Shown in pieces: positions 21,228 to 29,823 of a stretch of DNA of 64,000 nt. Made by a program: the position numbers and the translations under genes. The notes under the pieces were generated by a model. That model was given only the letters and a program-made list of their open reading frames with translations, searched no databases and was not told where the DNA came from. Origin of the DNA: Acidobacteriota bacterium (GTDB taxonomy: Bacteria; Acidobacteriota; Terriglobia; Bryobacterales; UBA6623); NCBI GenBank assembly GCA_016125275.1, contig WGMB01000003.1, positions 248,001-312,000 of the forward strand. Direction: 5' to 3'. Numbering within the stretch: position 1 is the first letter of the stretch; the number at the start of each line of letters is the position of its first letter.

Positions 21228-22264
21228 GAGGTTGGCTGATTGCGGCTCTACTGGCGGCGACCCTGGCTTGCAACCCCAAGCCGGAGGCGGCGCCGCCCGC
21301 CATCGAGCGCGTCTACGAGGACGGCTCGGCGCGCGTCACGCTGCGCATCGACAAGGACCGCATCAACATGGCCCAGAGCCTGACGGTCCACGTCGAGGCC
21401 GTTGTCAACGAGAACGAGCGCGTCGAGTTCCCCGAAAAGATCGGCTCGCCGGAGGACTTCCGGACCGCGAGCTCGGAGGTCTCCAACCCGCGCTTGCTGG
21501 ACGACGGACGCATCGCCGTGGAAAGGGTCTACGAGCTCGACCCCTATGCGCCCGGGACCTGGACGCTGCCGCCGTTCCGCGTGGAGTGCTTCGACCCGCA
21601 GGCCGCCGACGCAACGCCGCAGGCGATCGAGACCGAGCCCATCGAAGTGACGGTCGACACGGTGCTCACCGTAGACCCCCAGCAAGCCGACATCGACGAC
21701 ATTCGCGACCCGCTGACTGCTCCGCTGCCCTGGGGCTGGATCGCCGCGGGCGTGGCCGTGCTGGCCCTGCTGGCTTGGTGGCTCTGGAAGAGGCGGTCGC
21801 AGAAAGTCGCCGTCGAAGAGGCCGAACCGCCGCCGCCGCCGTACCAAGTGGCCTTGAGCCGACTGGACGCGCTGCTGCGGTCGGAGCTGCTCCAGCAAGG
21901 GGCCTGGAAACAGTTCTACCTGGAGCTGACGGCGCTGCTGCGCAGCTACATCGAGGGGCAGTTCTCGCTGCGCGCGCCCGAGCAGACGACGGAAGAGTTT
22001 CTGGCGGACCTGCGCCGGGGCCTGGCCTTCAACCCGCAGCACCGCGACCTTTTGCGGCAGATCCTGCAGCACGGCGACATGGTGAAGTTCGCCGAGCTCC
22101 AGCCGAGCCGCCATGAGGCCGTGGAGGCCGCCGACCTGTGCCGCCGCTTCATCGAGGAGACGCGTCCGCGCCCCACGCCCGCGGGGGAGGCCGGACCGGG
22201 CGGCGCCGCGCCTACAATGAAGCGGGGCGAAAACGCACCGGAGCGAACGGGCGAGGGCGGATAA
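21224..22264 (+). CDS. Membrane-anchored lipoprotein-like component of the moxR-bat operon
   Basis: 346 residues from GTG 21224, overlapping the DUF58 stop (GTGA). A short signal (RGWLIAALLAATLAC) ends in Cys and may be lipidated, though the lipobox is imperfect. Residues about 25-155 look like a beta-sandwich resembling BatD-like oxygen-tolerance domains. One membrane helix (WGWIAAGVAVLALLAWWLW) is followed by a cytosolic helical domain with YQVALSRLDALL and a DUF4381-like character. In many operons a DUF4381 protein occupies this slot. Exact role unknown. Confidence 0.7.
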   Translation: MRGWLIAALLAATLACNPKPEAAPPAIERVYEDGSARVTLRIDKDRINMAQSLTVHVEAVVNENERVEFPEKIGSPEDFRTASSEVSNPRLLDDGRIAVERVYELDPYAPGTWTLPPFRVECFDPQAADATPQAIETEPIEVTVDTVLTVDPQQADIDDIRDPLTAPLPWGWIAAGVAVLALLAWWLWKRRSQKVAVEEAEPPPPPYQVALSRLDALLRSELLQQGAWKQFYLELTALLRSYIEGQFSLRAPEQTTEEFLADLRRGLAFNPQHRDLLRQILQHGDMVKFAELQPSRHEAVEAADLCRRFIEETRPRPTPAGEAGPGGAAPTMKRGENAPERTGEGG

Positions 22265-22267
22265 GGG

Positions 22268-23314
22268 ATGTTGCGCTTCGAGTCGCCGTGGATGTTCGCG
22301 CTGCTGGCGTTGCTGCCGTTGCTGCTGTGGTGGCAGCGCCGACGCGGCGGACGCCCGTTCCTGCGCTTCTCCTCCACCGAGGCGGCGGCGCGGGCCACGC
22401 ACACCCCGCGCATCGCCATGCTGCACCTGCCCACGGTGCTGCGATATCTGGCGCTGCTGCTGTTCATCGGGGCGCTGGCGCGCCCGCAGATGGGCTTTGA
22501 GCGCGTCCGCGACTTCAGCCGCGGCATCGCCATCGAGATGGTGGTGGACCGCTCCAGCTCGATGGGCGCGGAGATGCGCTACCTGGGCTTGCGCTCCAAC
22601 CGCCTCGAAGTCGTCAAGAAGGTCTTCACGGACTTCGTCGACGGCGCCGGAGACCTGCCCGGCCGCCCCAACGACCTGGTCGGCATGATCACCTTCGCGC
22701 GCTTCCCGGACACTGTCTGCCCCATGACGCTGTCGCACGCCACCCTGCGCACGCTGATCGAATCGGTCAAGCTCGTCCAGGACCGCGACGAGGACGGCAC
22801 CGCCATCGGCGACGCCGTGGCGTTGGCCGCCGCCCGGCTGCGCACCGCCGAGGAGACCCTCAAGCGCAAGTCCGGCGGCACGGCCGACTACGAGATCAAG
22901 TCCAAGATCATCATCGTGCTCACTGACGGCGAGAACAACGCCGGCGAACGCAGCGTGGCCGACGCCGCCGAGCTGGCCCAGCAGTGGGGCGTAAAGGTTT
23001 ACGTCATCGGCGTGGGCGACGACCGCGCGCTCACCACGGCCTTCGGCGTAGTCAACGTCCCCAAGCGGCCCGGTGTGGACGACGCAGCGCTGCGCGAGCT
23101 GGCCGAGCAGACCGGCGGCATCTACCGGCTGGCCACCGACTCCCAGTCGCTCATCGACGTCTATAAGGAGATCGACGAGCTCGAGAAGAGCGAGATCGAA
23201 GCCGTACGCTATCTCGACTACCGCGAGCTATTCTCGCCCTTCGCTCTGGCGGGCCTGTGCCTGATCGGTCTGGAGGCGCTGTTGCGGGCGACCTTTTTGC
23301 GGACGATCCCATGA
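22268..23314 (+). CDS. batA: BatA-type VWA-domain membrane protein
   Basis: 348 residues. Two N-terminal membrane helices (FALLALLPLLLWW; YLALLLFIGALARPQ), a von Willebrand A domain with MIDAS motif DRSSSMG (Asp94) and a second acidic cluster TDGENNAG, and a C-terminal helix near FALAGLCLIGLEALL. This is the Aerotolerance-operon BatA arrangement, with the VWA domain in the cytosol or periplasm depending on topology. First of two VWA genes; its stop overlaps the batB start. The gap after the preceding gene is only 3 bases. Confidence 0.9.
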   Translation: MLRFESPWMFALLALLPLLLWWQRRRGGRPFLRFSSTEAAARATHTPRIAMLHLPTVLRYLALLLFIGALARPQMGFERVRDFSRGIAIEMVVDRSSSMGAEMRYLGLRSNRLEVVKKVFTDFVDGAGDLPGRPNDLVGMITFARFPDTVCPMTLSHATLRTLIESVKLVQDRDEDGTAIGDAVALAAARLRTAEETLKRKSGGTADYEIKSKIIIVLTDGENNAGERSVADAAELAQQWGVKVYVIGVGDDRALTTAFGVVNVPKRPGVDDAALRELAEQTGGIYRLATDSQSLIDVYKEIDELEKSEIEAVRYLDYRELFSPFALAGLCLIGLEALLRATFLRTIP

Positions 23315-24321
23315 ACGACTTCCGCCTCTATCAGGTCGAGATGCTGCACCTGCTGTGGGTGACTCCGCTGCTCGCGCTGCTGTTCTGGTACGCCCACCGC
23401 AAGCGCAAGCAGGCGCTGGCGCTGTTCGCCGAAGCCAAGCTGCTGGAGAAGCTCAATCCGGGGCACATCGCCGGCCGCCGCTGGAAGGAAGTGCTGTTCG
23501 TGCTGGCCGTCATCGCCATCGTCGTCTCGCTGGCCCGCCCGGCCTGGAATCGCGTGCCGATGGAGGTGACCCGGCGCGGGCGCGACGTGGTGTTCCTGAT
23601 TGACGTCTCCCGCAGCATGCTGGCCGAGGACCTCCGGCCCAACCGCCTCGAGCGCGCCAAGCTGGCCGTGCTCGACGGGGTCTCCAAGCTCGGCGGCGAC
23701 CGCGTGGCGCTGATCGCCTTCGCCGGCGCCGCCTCGGTCAAGTGCCCGCTGACGCTCGACTACGGATTCTTCCGCATGGCTCTGGAAGACATCTCGCCCG
23801 ACAGCGTGCCGCGCGGCGGAACCCTCATCGGCGACGCCGTCCGCAAGGCCCTCGCCGAAGTGTTCGACAACAAGGCCAGCCAGTACCGCGACCTGGTGCT
23901 CATCACCGACGGCGAAGACCATGAAAGCTTTCCGGTGGAGGCGGCGCGGGAGGCCGGCAAGCGCGGCATTCGGCTGATCGCCATCGGCCTCGGCGACGAG
24001 AACGTCGGGCGGCGCATTCCGATCACCGGCGAACGCGGCGAGCAGACCTTCCTAAAATACAAAGGACAGGAAGTGTGGAGCCATCTGGACGCGACGACGT
24101 TGCGGAACATGGCCGCCGAGACGCCCGGCGGCCGTTACCTCAACGTGGCCACCGGCGCCATCGACTTCGGCGACGTCTACCAGCAGTTGATCGCCTCGGC
24201 CCAGCGCCGTGACCTGGAGTCGGAGACGATCGACCGCTACGAGGAGAAGTTCCAACTGTTCTTGGCGATCGGCTTCCTGCTGCTGTGCGGAGAAGCGATG
24301 GTCAGCGAGAGGAAGCAGTGA
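23311..24321 (+). CDS. batB: BatB-type VWA-domain membrane protein
   Basis: 336 residues from ATG 23311 (ATGA overlap with batA). Membrane helices at LLWVTPLLALLFWY and VLFVLAVIAIVVSLARP, then a VWA domain with MIDAS FLIDVSRSMLAEDL (Asp98), a conserved threonine region PRGGTLIGDAV and LITDGEDHE. A final hydrophobic segment FQLFLAIGFLLLCGEAM closes the protein. BatA and BatB probably form a membrane complex acted on by MoxR. Stop overlaps the batC start (GTGA). Confidence 0.92.
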   Translation: MNDFRLYQVEMLHLLWVTPLLALLFWYAHRKRKQALALFAEAKLLEKLNPGHIAGRRWKEVLFVLAVIAIVVSLARPAWNRVPMEVTRRGRDVVFLIDVSRSMLAEDLRPNRLERAKLAVLDGVSKLGGDRVALIAFAGAASVKCPLTLDYGFFRMALEDISPDSVPRGGTLIGDAVRKALAEVFDNKASQYRDLVLITDGEDHESFPVEAAREAGKRGIRLIAIGLGDENVGRRIPITGERGEQTFLKYKGQEVWSHLDATTLRNMAAETPGGRYLNVATGAIDFGDVYQQLIASAQRRDLESETIDRYEEKFQLFLAIGFLLLCGEAMVSERKQ

Positions 24322-25442
24322 GCGAGACGAAGCGCATGACGAGAGCCTGGCTGATCCTGCTGAGCCTGCCGGCCGTGCTGAGCGCCGCTTCCACGCGGTC
24401 GCTCATCAACGAAGGCAACTCGGCCTACGCCGAGGAGCGCTACGAAGAGGCCCTGGAAGCCTATCGCCAGGCCGGGCAGAACGACGCCGAATCCGCCATC
24501 GCCGCCTTCAACCGCGGCGCGGCGCACTACCGCCGGCAAGAGTTCGACGACGCCAAGGCCGCCTTCCAGCAGGCCGCGCAACTGGCCGCCGAGCAGGGCG
24601 ATCCGGAGATCGAAGCCCTGGCCGAATACAACCTGGGCAACGCTCTCTACAAGGCGGGCGAGGGCTCCGCCAAGACCGACCCGCGCTCGGCCCTCACGTC
24701 GCTCGAAAGCAGCGTCGGCTCCTACAAGGAGGCTCTCGAGCTGAACCCGAAGCTCGGCGCCGCCGCCCACAACCTCGAGATGGCTCGGCTGCGTATGAAG
24801 CAGCTCCTCGAGCAGATGAAGAACCAGCCCCAGGGCGGCCAGTCCAAGGACCCCGACGACTCCGACGACCTGCAGCAGAAGCTCTCGGAAAACCTCCAGA
24901 AGCAGCAGGAGCTCAACCGGCAGCGCGACGAGCTCGAGAAGAAACAGCAGCAGAACCCCCGCGATCAAAGCCTCAGCCGGCAGGCCGAGCAGCAGGCCGA
25001 ACAGCAGAAGCAGCTCGAAAAGGACAACCGCGAGATGGCCGAGCAGCTCCAGCAACAGCAGCAGCAAAGCCAACAGAAGGACCCGCAGAAGCAGCAGGCG
25101 CAGGAGCAGCTCGAACAAGCCGCCGACCAGCAGCAGAAGGCCTCCCAGCAGATGCAGCAGCAACAGCTCAGCCAGGCCGAGCAGTCCCAGCAGCAGGCCA
25201 CCGAGCGGATGCAGCAGGCGCTCGACGCCCTCCAGGGCAAGTCCGGCGAGCAGCAGCAAGGCCAACAGCAACCCCAGCAGGCCCAGAATCCGTCTCAACA
25301 ACAGGGCCAGCAGGCGCCGGCGGACCCCTTGCAGGCCCTGCGCCAGACCCCCGAGGACATCTTGAACCAAGAGCGCGCCAACCGGAAACGACGCCAACTG
25401 CTGTTGATGGGCTCGCCGCAGCCTGTGGAGAAGGACTGGTAG
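24318..25442 (+). CDS. batC: BatC-type TPR protein with long glutamine-rich tail
   Basis: 374 residues from GTG 24318 (overlap GTGA with batB); ATG 24336 is an alternative. Signal peptide AWLILLSLPAVLSA. TPR repeats cover about residues 25-165 (LINEGNSAYAEERYEEALEAY, then YNLGNALYKAGEG). From about residue 165 to 345 the protein is dominated by Gln with Glu, Lys and Ala, predicted coiled coil or disordered, encoded by CAG-rich DNA (24830-25330). The tail ends in a basic segment ANRKRRQLLLMG. BatC and BatE are the TPR partners of the BatA/BatB complex. The length of the Gln tract is exceptional. Confidence 0.85.
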   Translation: MSETKRMTRAWLILLSLPAVLSAASTRSLINEGNSAYAEERYEEALEAYRQAGQNDAESAIAAFNRGAAHYRRQEFDDAKAAFQQAAQLAAEQGDPEIEALAEYNLGNALYKAGEGSAKTDPRSALTSLESSVGSYKEALELNPKLGAAAHNLEMARLRMKQLLEQMKNQPQGGQSKDPDDSDDLQQKLSENLQKQQELNRQRDELEKKQQQNPRDQSLSRQAEQQAEQQKQLEKDNREMAEQLQQQQQQSQQKDPQKQQAQEQLEQAADQQQKASQQMQQQQLSQAEQSQQQATERMQQALDALQGKSGEQQQGQQQPQQAQNPSQQQGQQAPADPLQALRQTPEDILNQERANRKRRQLLLMGSPQPVEKDW

Positions 25443-27290
25443 GTGCTGCTCCGGCTTGCAGCGCTGGTTTCCGCGCTGGCCTGCGTCGCGTCGGCCCAGC
25501 AGCCTCTGCGCGCCCAAGCGGCGGTGGAGAGCGATCGCGTCTACGTGGGCCAGGCCTTCGGCCTGCAGATCAAGGTGAGCGGCAGCGATTCGCCGCAGCC
25601 GCCCAACATGAGCCCGCTGATGGCGGACTTCTCCTACGAAGACGCCGGCGGCGGCGCCAACAACAGCCAGTCGATCACCATCATCAACGGACGCATGACG
25701 CGCACCGTCGACGAGGGCTACACCTTCAACTACCAGCTCACGCCCAAGCGCGCCGGGGTGCTGGCGATCCCTTCGCTGACGATCCAGGCCGGTTCCCAGA
25801 CCGCCCGTACCCAGCCCATGCGCATCCAGGCGCTGCCGCCCAGCGAGATCGAGGACTTCAAGCTGCGCCAGGAGCTCTCCGCCAAGCGGATCTACCTGGG
25901 CCAGCCGGTGATGCTGACCACGACCTGGTACATCGGCCGCAACGTCGACCAGTTCAACTTCCAGGTCCCCGTGCTCGAAGATCCTCGGTTCGAATCCTTC
26001 GACCCCAAGCACAACGCTCCCCCGGCCGCCAACAGCGACTACTTCGACGCCCCGGTCAACGACACCCGGGTGACGGCCCGCAAAGGGCGCGGCACGATCG
26101 ACGGCTTCAGCTTCGTCACCGTGACTTTCGAGAAGCTGCTCGCGCCGCGCCAGGCCGGCAAGATCGAGCTGCCCGCGGCGACGGTCGCCTTCCGGGCGCG
26201 GGCCTCCATGCGGCGCTCGCCCAGCCTGTTCGACGACTTCTTCAGCGGCGGCATGTTCGGCACGCGCACCACCTTCGAGAGCTTCGCCATTCCGTCCAAC
26301 AGGCCCGTGCTCGAGGTGCTGCCTTTGCCCGAGCAGGGCCGTCCGGCCGACTTCAGCGGGCTGATCGGCCAGTTCGCCTTCGAGGCATCCGCCACCCCGA
26401 CTGACGTCAACGTGGGCGACCCGATCACGCTGACCGTCCGCGTCAGCGGGCCGGAGTATCTGGACTTGGCGCGGCTGCCGAATTTTCTGACCCAAGGGCG
26501 GCTGACCGCGGACTTCAAGGTGCCCGACGACATGGCCCCCGGCGAGATGCAGGGCCGCTCCAAGGTCTTTACGCAGACCATCCGCGCCCGCACGGCCCGC
26601 GCCGCGGAGGTCCCGCCGCTCGAGTTCAACTTCTTCGACCCCGAAAAGGGCGAGTACGTGACGGCGGCGACGGCTCCGATCCCTCTCACGGTGCACGGCT
26701 CGCGCATCGTCACCGCCGCGGACGCCGAGGGCCTGGGCCCGGCCGGCTCCGCCCAAACGGCGATCGAGTCCCAGCAGGGCGGCATCGCGCAGAACTACGA
26801 GGCGCTCGACGCCCTGCGCAACCGTTCGATCGGATTGCTGGACACGTTGCGCTCGCCGCTCTGGCTGCTGGTCCTGTTCGGACCGCCGCTGGCCTTCGTC
26901 GGCCTGTGGAGCTGGACGGCGCTGCGGCGGCGCGCGGACGATCCGCGCCAGAAAGCCGTCGCGGAGGCCTCGGCGCGCCTGGAAAGCCTCCTCGCGGAGC
27001 CCGGCTCGCAGGACCGCTTCGCCGATGAGCTGATGGAGCGCCTGCGGGCCTACCTCGGCGCCCGCCTGGAGCTTCCGCCGGGAGCCCTCACCTTCGCGGA
27101 CGTGCGCGGCCCCTTGGCGGCGCGCGGTCTGGAGCCGTCCGCGCTGGACGATCTGCGGGCCGTCTTCGAAGCCTGCGAAGCCAGCCGCTACGCCGGCGGC
27201 GTTCTGGGCGCGGACAGCGCTGCATCGGTCCGCGACAAGACCCGTCGCGCGCTGGCGGCGATCGAAAAGACCCTGGGAGGCGGCCGATGA
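25443..27290 (+). CDS. batD: BatD-type oxygen-tolerance protein
   Basis: 615 residues from GTG 25443, directly abutting batC. Signal peptide LRLAALVSALACVASA. Tandem immunoglobulin-like beta-sandwich domains (AAVESDRVYVGQAFGLQIKV, later SATPTDVNVGDPITLTVRV) are diagnostic of BatD. One membrane helix (SPLWLLVLFGPPLAFVGLW, about residue 475-495) precedes a cytosolic helical tail. Anchored in the inner membrane with the bulk in the periplasm. Stop overlaps batE. Confidence 0.9.
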   Translation: MLLRLAALVSALACVASAQQPLRAQAAVESDRVYVGQAFGLQIKVSGSDSPQPPNMSPLMADFSYEDAGGGANNSQSITIINGRMTRTVDEGYTFNYQLTPKRAGVLAIPSLTIQAGSQTARTQPMRIQALPPSEIEDFKLRQELSAKRIYLGQPVMLTTTWYIGRNVDQFNFQVPVLEDPRFESFDPKHNAPPAANSDYFDAPVNDTRVTARKGRGTIDGFSFVTVTFEKLLAPRQAGKIELPAATVAFRARASMRRSPSLFDDFFSGGMFGTRTTFESFAIPSNRPVLEVLPLPEQGRPADFSGLIGQFAFEASATPTDVNVGDPITLTVRVSGPEYLDLARLPNFLTQGRLTADFKVPDDMAPGEMQGRSKVFTQTIRARTARAAEVPPLEFNFFDPEKGEYVTAATAPIPLTVHGSRIVTAADAEGLGPAGSAQTAIESQQGGIAQNYEALDALRNRSIGLLDTLRSPLWLLVLFGPPLAFVGLWSWTALRRRADDPRQKAVAEASARLESLLAEPGSQDRFADELMERLRAYLGARLELPPGALTFADVRGPLAARGLEPSALDDLRAVFEACEASRYAGGVLGADSAASVRDKTRRALAAIEKTLGGGR

Positions 27291-28087
27291 AGCTCCTCCT
27301 CGCGCTGCTGGCGACGGCCTTGTGCGCTTCGGCCGCCCTGCCCCCCGACGAGGCCAAGGCGGTCTTCGAGGAAGGCAACTCGCTGTTCCGGCAGGCCAAT
27401 GAAGCCTCCGTCTCGGACCCGCAGCAGGCCTACGACCTCTACCGCCGTTCGGCCCTGCGCTACGAACGGCTGATCGACGAGGGCGGCATCCAGAACGGAC
27501 GGCTTTACTACAACCTCGGCAACGCCTACTTCCGCATGGACGACCTAGGCCGGGCGATCCTCAACTACCGGCGGGCGGAGCGCTTCTTGCCCGGAGACTC
27601 CGACATCCGGCAGAACCTGGAGTCGGCGCGCAGCCGGCGGCTGGACCGCTTCGAGCTCGAAACCCGCGAAAAGGCGCTGCGGACGCTGCTGTTCTGGCAC
27701 TACGACCTGTCGTTCGCGCTGCGCAGGCTGCTGCTGGCCGTGTGTTCGGGCGCCTTTTGGGGGCTGTTGATCTGGACCACGATCGGTCGCAAGCGGATTC
27801 CCCGGGCGGCCCTGCTCGGCGCCGGCTTGGCCGCCTTGTCGCTGGCGATCTCCCTGGGAGCCGAGGCGGCCGGAGCCGCTTCGTCCAATGAAGGCGTGGT
27901 GACGGCGCCGGAAACCGTGGCGCGCAAGGGCGACGGAGAGACCTACGAGCAGGCCTTCACCGAGCCCCTGCACGCCGGCGCGGAGTTTCGGCTGCTGGAG
28001 CAGCGTTCGGGTTGGTATCGGGGTGAGTTGCCGGACGGCAGGGCCTTCTGGGTGGCGGCGCGCGACGCGGAGTTGGTGCGCCGGTAG
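27287..28087 (+). CDS. batE: BatE-type TPR/SH3 membrane protein
   Basis: 266 residues, ATG overlapping the batD stop. Signal peptide KLLLALLATALCASA, TPR repeat region (AVFEEGNSLFRQANEA, LYYNLGNAYFRMDDLGRAIL), two membrane helices (about 145-165 and 172-195), and a C-terminal SH3-like domain (GAEFRLLEQRSGWYRGELPDG). This is the standard BatE architecture and the last gene of the operon; the next gene is convergent 8 bases on. Confidence 0.88.
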   Translation: MKLLLALLATALCASAALPPDEAKAVFEEGNSLFRQANEASVSDPQQAYDLYRRSALRYERLIDEGGIQNGRLYYNLGNAYFRMDDLGRAILNYRRAERFLPGDSDIRQNLESARSRRLDRFELETREKALRTLLFWHYDLSFALRRLLLAVCSGAFWGLLIWTTIGRKRIPRAALLGAGLAALSLAISLGAEAAGAASSNEGVVTAPETVARKGDGETYEQAFTEPLHAGAEFRLLEQRSGWYRGELPDGRAFWVAARDAELVRR

Positions 28088-28095
28088 CGCGGGGC

Positions 28096-29343
28096 CTACT
28101 TCAGGCGGAAGTTGATCTCGATGTTCGCCGCCACGGGAACGGCTTGGCCGTTCTCCTGGCCGGGCTCGAAGGTCCATTGGTCGACGGCCTCGATGGCCTT
28201 CTCGTCCAGCCCGTAGCCCAGCCCGCGCAGCACCACCACGTTCACAAAGCGCCCGTCCACGGTGACCTCGCCGCTCAGCGCCACCGTCCCCTCCACGCCC
28301 GCCTCCCGGGCGGCCTCGGAGTAGGCCGGCTCGACCTTTTCAATCAGCTTCGGCGGCGTGATGTTGCCGTCGGACATCTTGCGGAGCCGCTGCGCCTCCA
28401 GCGGGACGGCCAGATGCGCCAGCGAAGCGGCCAGAACGAGTGCGCCGACCACGGCGGTCAGGCGGAGAGTGCGTTGCGATGTGGACAAGGGTCGATCCTC
28501 CAAGATGTGTTGAATGCGGTTCTTGAGTGCGCCGCGTTCGAGAAACAGCGGCGCGGTCAGGACGGGTCGGCGGGGAGCCAGACGGGCTGTCTCCACCAAA
28601 GCTTCCAGGTAGGAGCGCCGATCCCCGGTGAGCTCGATCGTGCGGCGGTCGACGAGCAGCTCCCGGACTTCGTTGAGCCGGTTGAGCAGGATGCGAATCA
28701 AGGGATGGAACCAGAACAGGCAGCGCACGGCCTCGAGCCCGAGCAGCTTCAGCCAGTCCCGGTTGCGGACGTGCAGCAGCTCATGCGCCAGCACCGCCCG
28801 CTGCTGCAGCTCCGGCAGGTCGAGCAGGCTGCGGGGAACCAGGACGACCGGCCGCCGCAGGCCGAACGTCAGCGGCCCCGGCAGCTCGTCGCTGACCAGG
28901 CACTCGGCCCGGACGCCCAACTCGCCCTGGAGCCGCGCGGCCTCCCGACAGAGCGCGGAATCCGGAGACAGCGCCCTCGCCCGCCTGCGGTAGACCGCCA
29001 GCCGCACCAAGCCCGCCGCCCGCCAGAGCAGCATCGCCGCCGCACCCAGCAGCAGGACCCACGGCCAGCTCGTGCGGGCCGCGGCCGGCGAGGCGGCGAC
29101 CGCAGCGCCCACGGCGGCGTCGGCGGCAAACACCAGCCCGCGAGCCGCCTGCGGAATGGGGACGGCCAGTCCGCCCAGCGGCGCCAGCACCGCGAACAGC
29201 AGCGTCCAGCGCCAGTGCGCCGCCTGCGCCCGGGGGTCCCGCAGGCGCAACAGCCGCGCCGCCGCCAGACCGGCCAAGGCCAACGCGGCGCCCTGCAGCC
29301 AGTAGCGCGCCACCAGCTCGAGCGGCGGCCACGGAGCGCTCAC
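28096..29343 (-). CDS. M56 (BlaR1-type) membrane peptidase fused to a TonB C-terminal domain
   Basis: 415 residues. Several N-terminal membrane helices, then the zinc site HELLH (187-191) in AVLAHELLHVRNRDW and the third ligand in NEVRELLVD, as in BlaR1/MecR1. After a membrane helix near 300-315 the C-terminus is not a penicillin sensor but a TonB C-terminal domain (KVEPAYSEAAREAGVEGTV, ...QWTFEPG, about 330-415). BlaR1-type proteases cleave the BlaI repressor when the outside domain senses a signal. Here the sensing module is replaced by a TonB-like fold, so the signal is unknown. Start overlaps the blaI-like stop by 4 bases. Confidence 0.88.
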   Translation of the reverse strand: MSAPWPPLELVARYWLQGAALALAGLAAARLLRLRDPRAQAAHWRWTLLFAVLAPLGGLAVPIPQAARGLVFAADAAVGAAVAASPAAARTSWPWVLLLGAAAMLLWRAAGLVRLAVYRRRARALSPDSALCREAARLQGELGVRAECLVSDELPGPLTFGLRRPVVLVPRSLLDLPELQQRAVLAHELLHVRNRDWLKLLGLEAVRCLFWFHPLIRILLNRLNEVRELLVDRRTIELTGDRRSYLEALVETARLAPRRPVLTAPLFLERGALKNRIQHILEDRPLSTSQRTLRLTAVVGALVLAASLAHLAVPLEAQRLRKMSDGNITPPKLIEKVEPAYSEAAREAGVEGTVALSGEVTVDGRFVNVVVLRGLGYGLDEKAIEAVDQWTFEPGQENGQAVPVAANIEINFRLK

Positions 29344-29729
29344 GGCCGCTTCTCCTCGTCCTGCGCCTGGATCATTGCGCGCAGCTCGTCGAGGTCGGCC
29401 TCCGAGAGCCGTTCGTCCTCCACCAGTTGCACCAGCAAGGGCTTCGCGCTGCCGTCGAGGACCCGCCGCACGAAGTCCGCCACCATCGAGCCGAGCACCT
29501 TCTGGCGCGGCTGCGTGGGCCGGTAGACGTTCACCCGTTCGACCTTCTCCTTGCGCAGCCGCCCTTTGTCGACCAGCACGTTCATCATCGTCATCACCGA
29601 GGTGTAGGCGATCTTCCGGCGGCGCCGAAAGGCCTCGTAGACGGCTCGGACGGTGGGCTTGTCCAGCTCCCAGACGATTTTCATCAGCTCGAGCTCGTGC
29701 TCGGTGAGGGTGGGGCTCTTCGGTCTCAC
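29340..29729 (-). CDS. BlaI/MecI/CopY-family repressor
   Basis: 129 residues from GTG 29729. The winged helix is plain: LTEHELELMKIVWEL, AYTSVMTMMNVLVDKGRL, then the dimerisation tail with DFVRRVLDGSAKPL. The family binds TACA/TGTA-like or similar AT-rich dyads and is destroyed by the partner M56 protease. No Shine-Dalgarno is present; the -10 lies 6 bases before the start codon, so the message is probably leaderless. An AT-rich dyad array sits on the promoter. The regulon at least includes this two-gene operon. Confidence 0.92.
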   Translation of the reverse strand: MRPKSPTLTEHELELMKIVWELDKPTVRAVYEAFRRRRKIAYTSVMTMMNVLVDKGRLRKEKVERVNVYRPTQPRQKVLGSMVADFVRRVLDGSAKPLLVQLVEDERLSEADLDELRAMIQAQDEEKRP

Positions 29730-29735
29730 ACGGCG

Positions 29736-29764
29736 ATATTAGTACTAATAAATTAGTGCGTCAA
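29736..29764 (-). promoter_or_regulatory. Promoter of the BlaI-M56 operon (leaderless)
   Basis: On the minus strand TTGACG (29764-29759) and TAATAT (29741-29736) are spaced by exactly 17 bases, the best sigma-70-type promoter seen in the window. The GTG start begins 6 bases after the -10, so transcription should start at or next to the start codon. Confidence 0.75.
29737..29756. promoter_or_regulatory. Three-half-site operator for the BlaI-like repressor
   Basis: TATTAGTACTAATA (29737-29750) is a perfect 14-base palindrome. A third half-site follows, so the array reads ATTAG-TA-CTAAT-AA-ATTAG. It fills the promoter spacer and -10, ideal for repression. Binding by this repressor is inferred from position. 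Confidence 0.7.
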
Positions 29765-29823
29765 GCCCCAAAGAGAGCCGCCCCCTGCGGAGCGGCTCCG
29801 GCGGCGCTCGCGGGGGAGCGTTT

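Noticed and set aside
24237-26756. Leu-rich 839-codon minus-strand ORF looking like a membrane protein
   Set aside because: The Leu runs are the reverse complement of CAG (CTG) in the Gln-rich batC gene.
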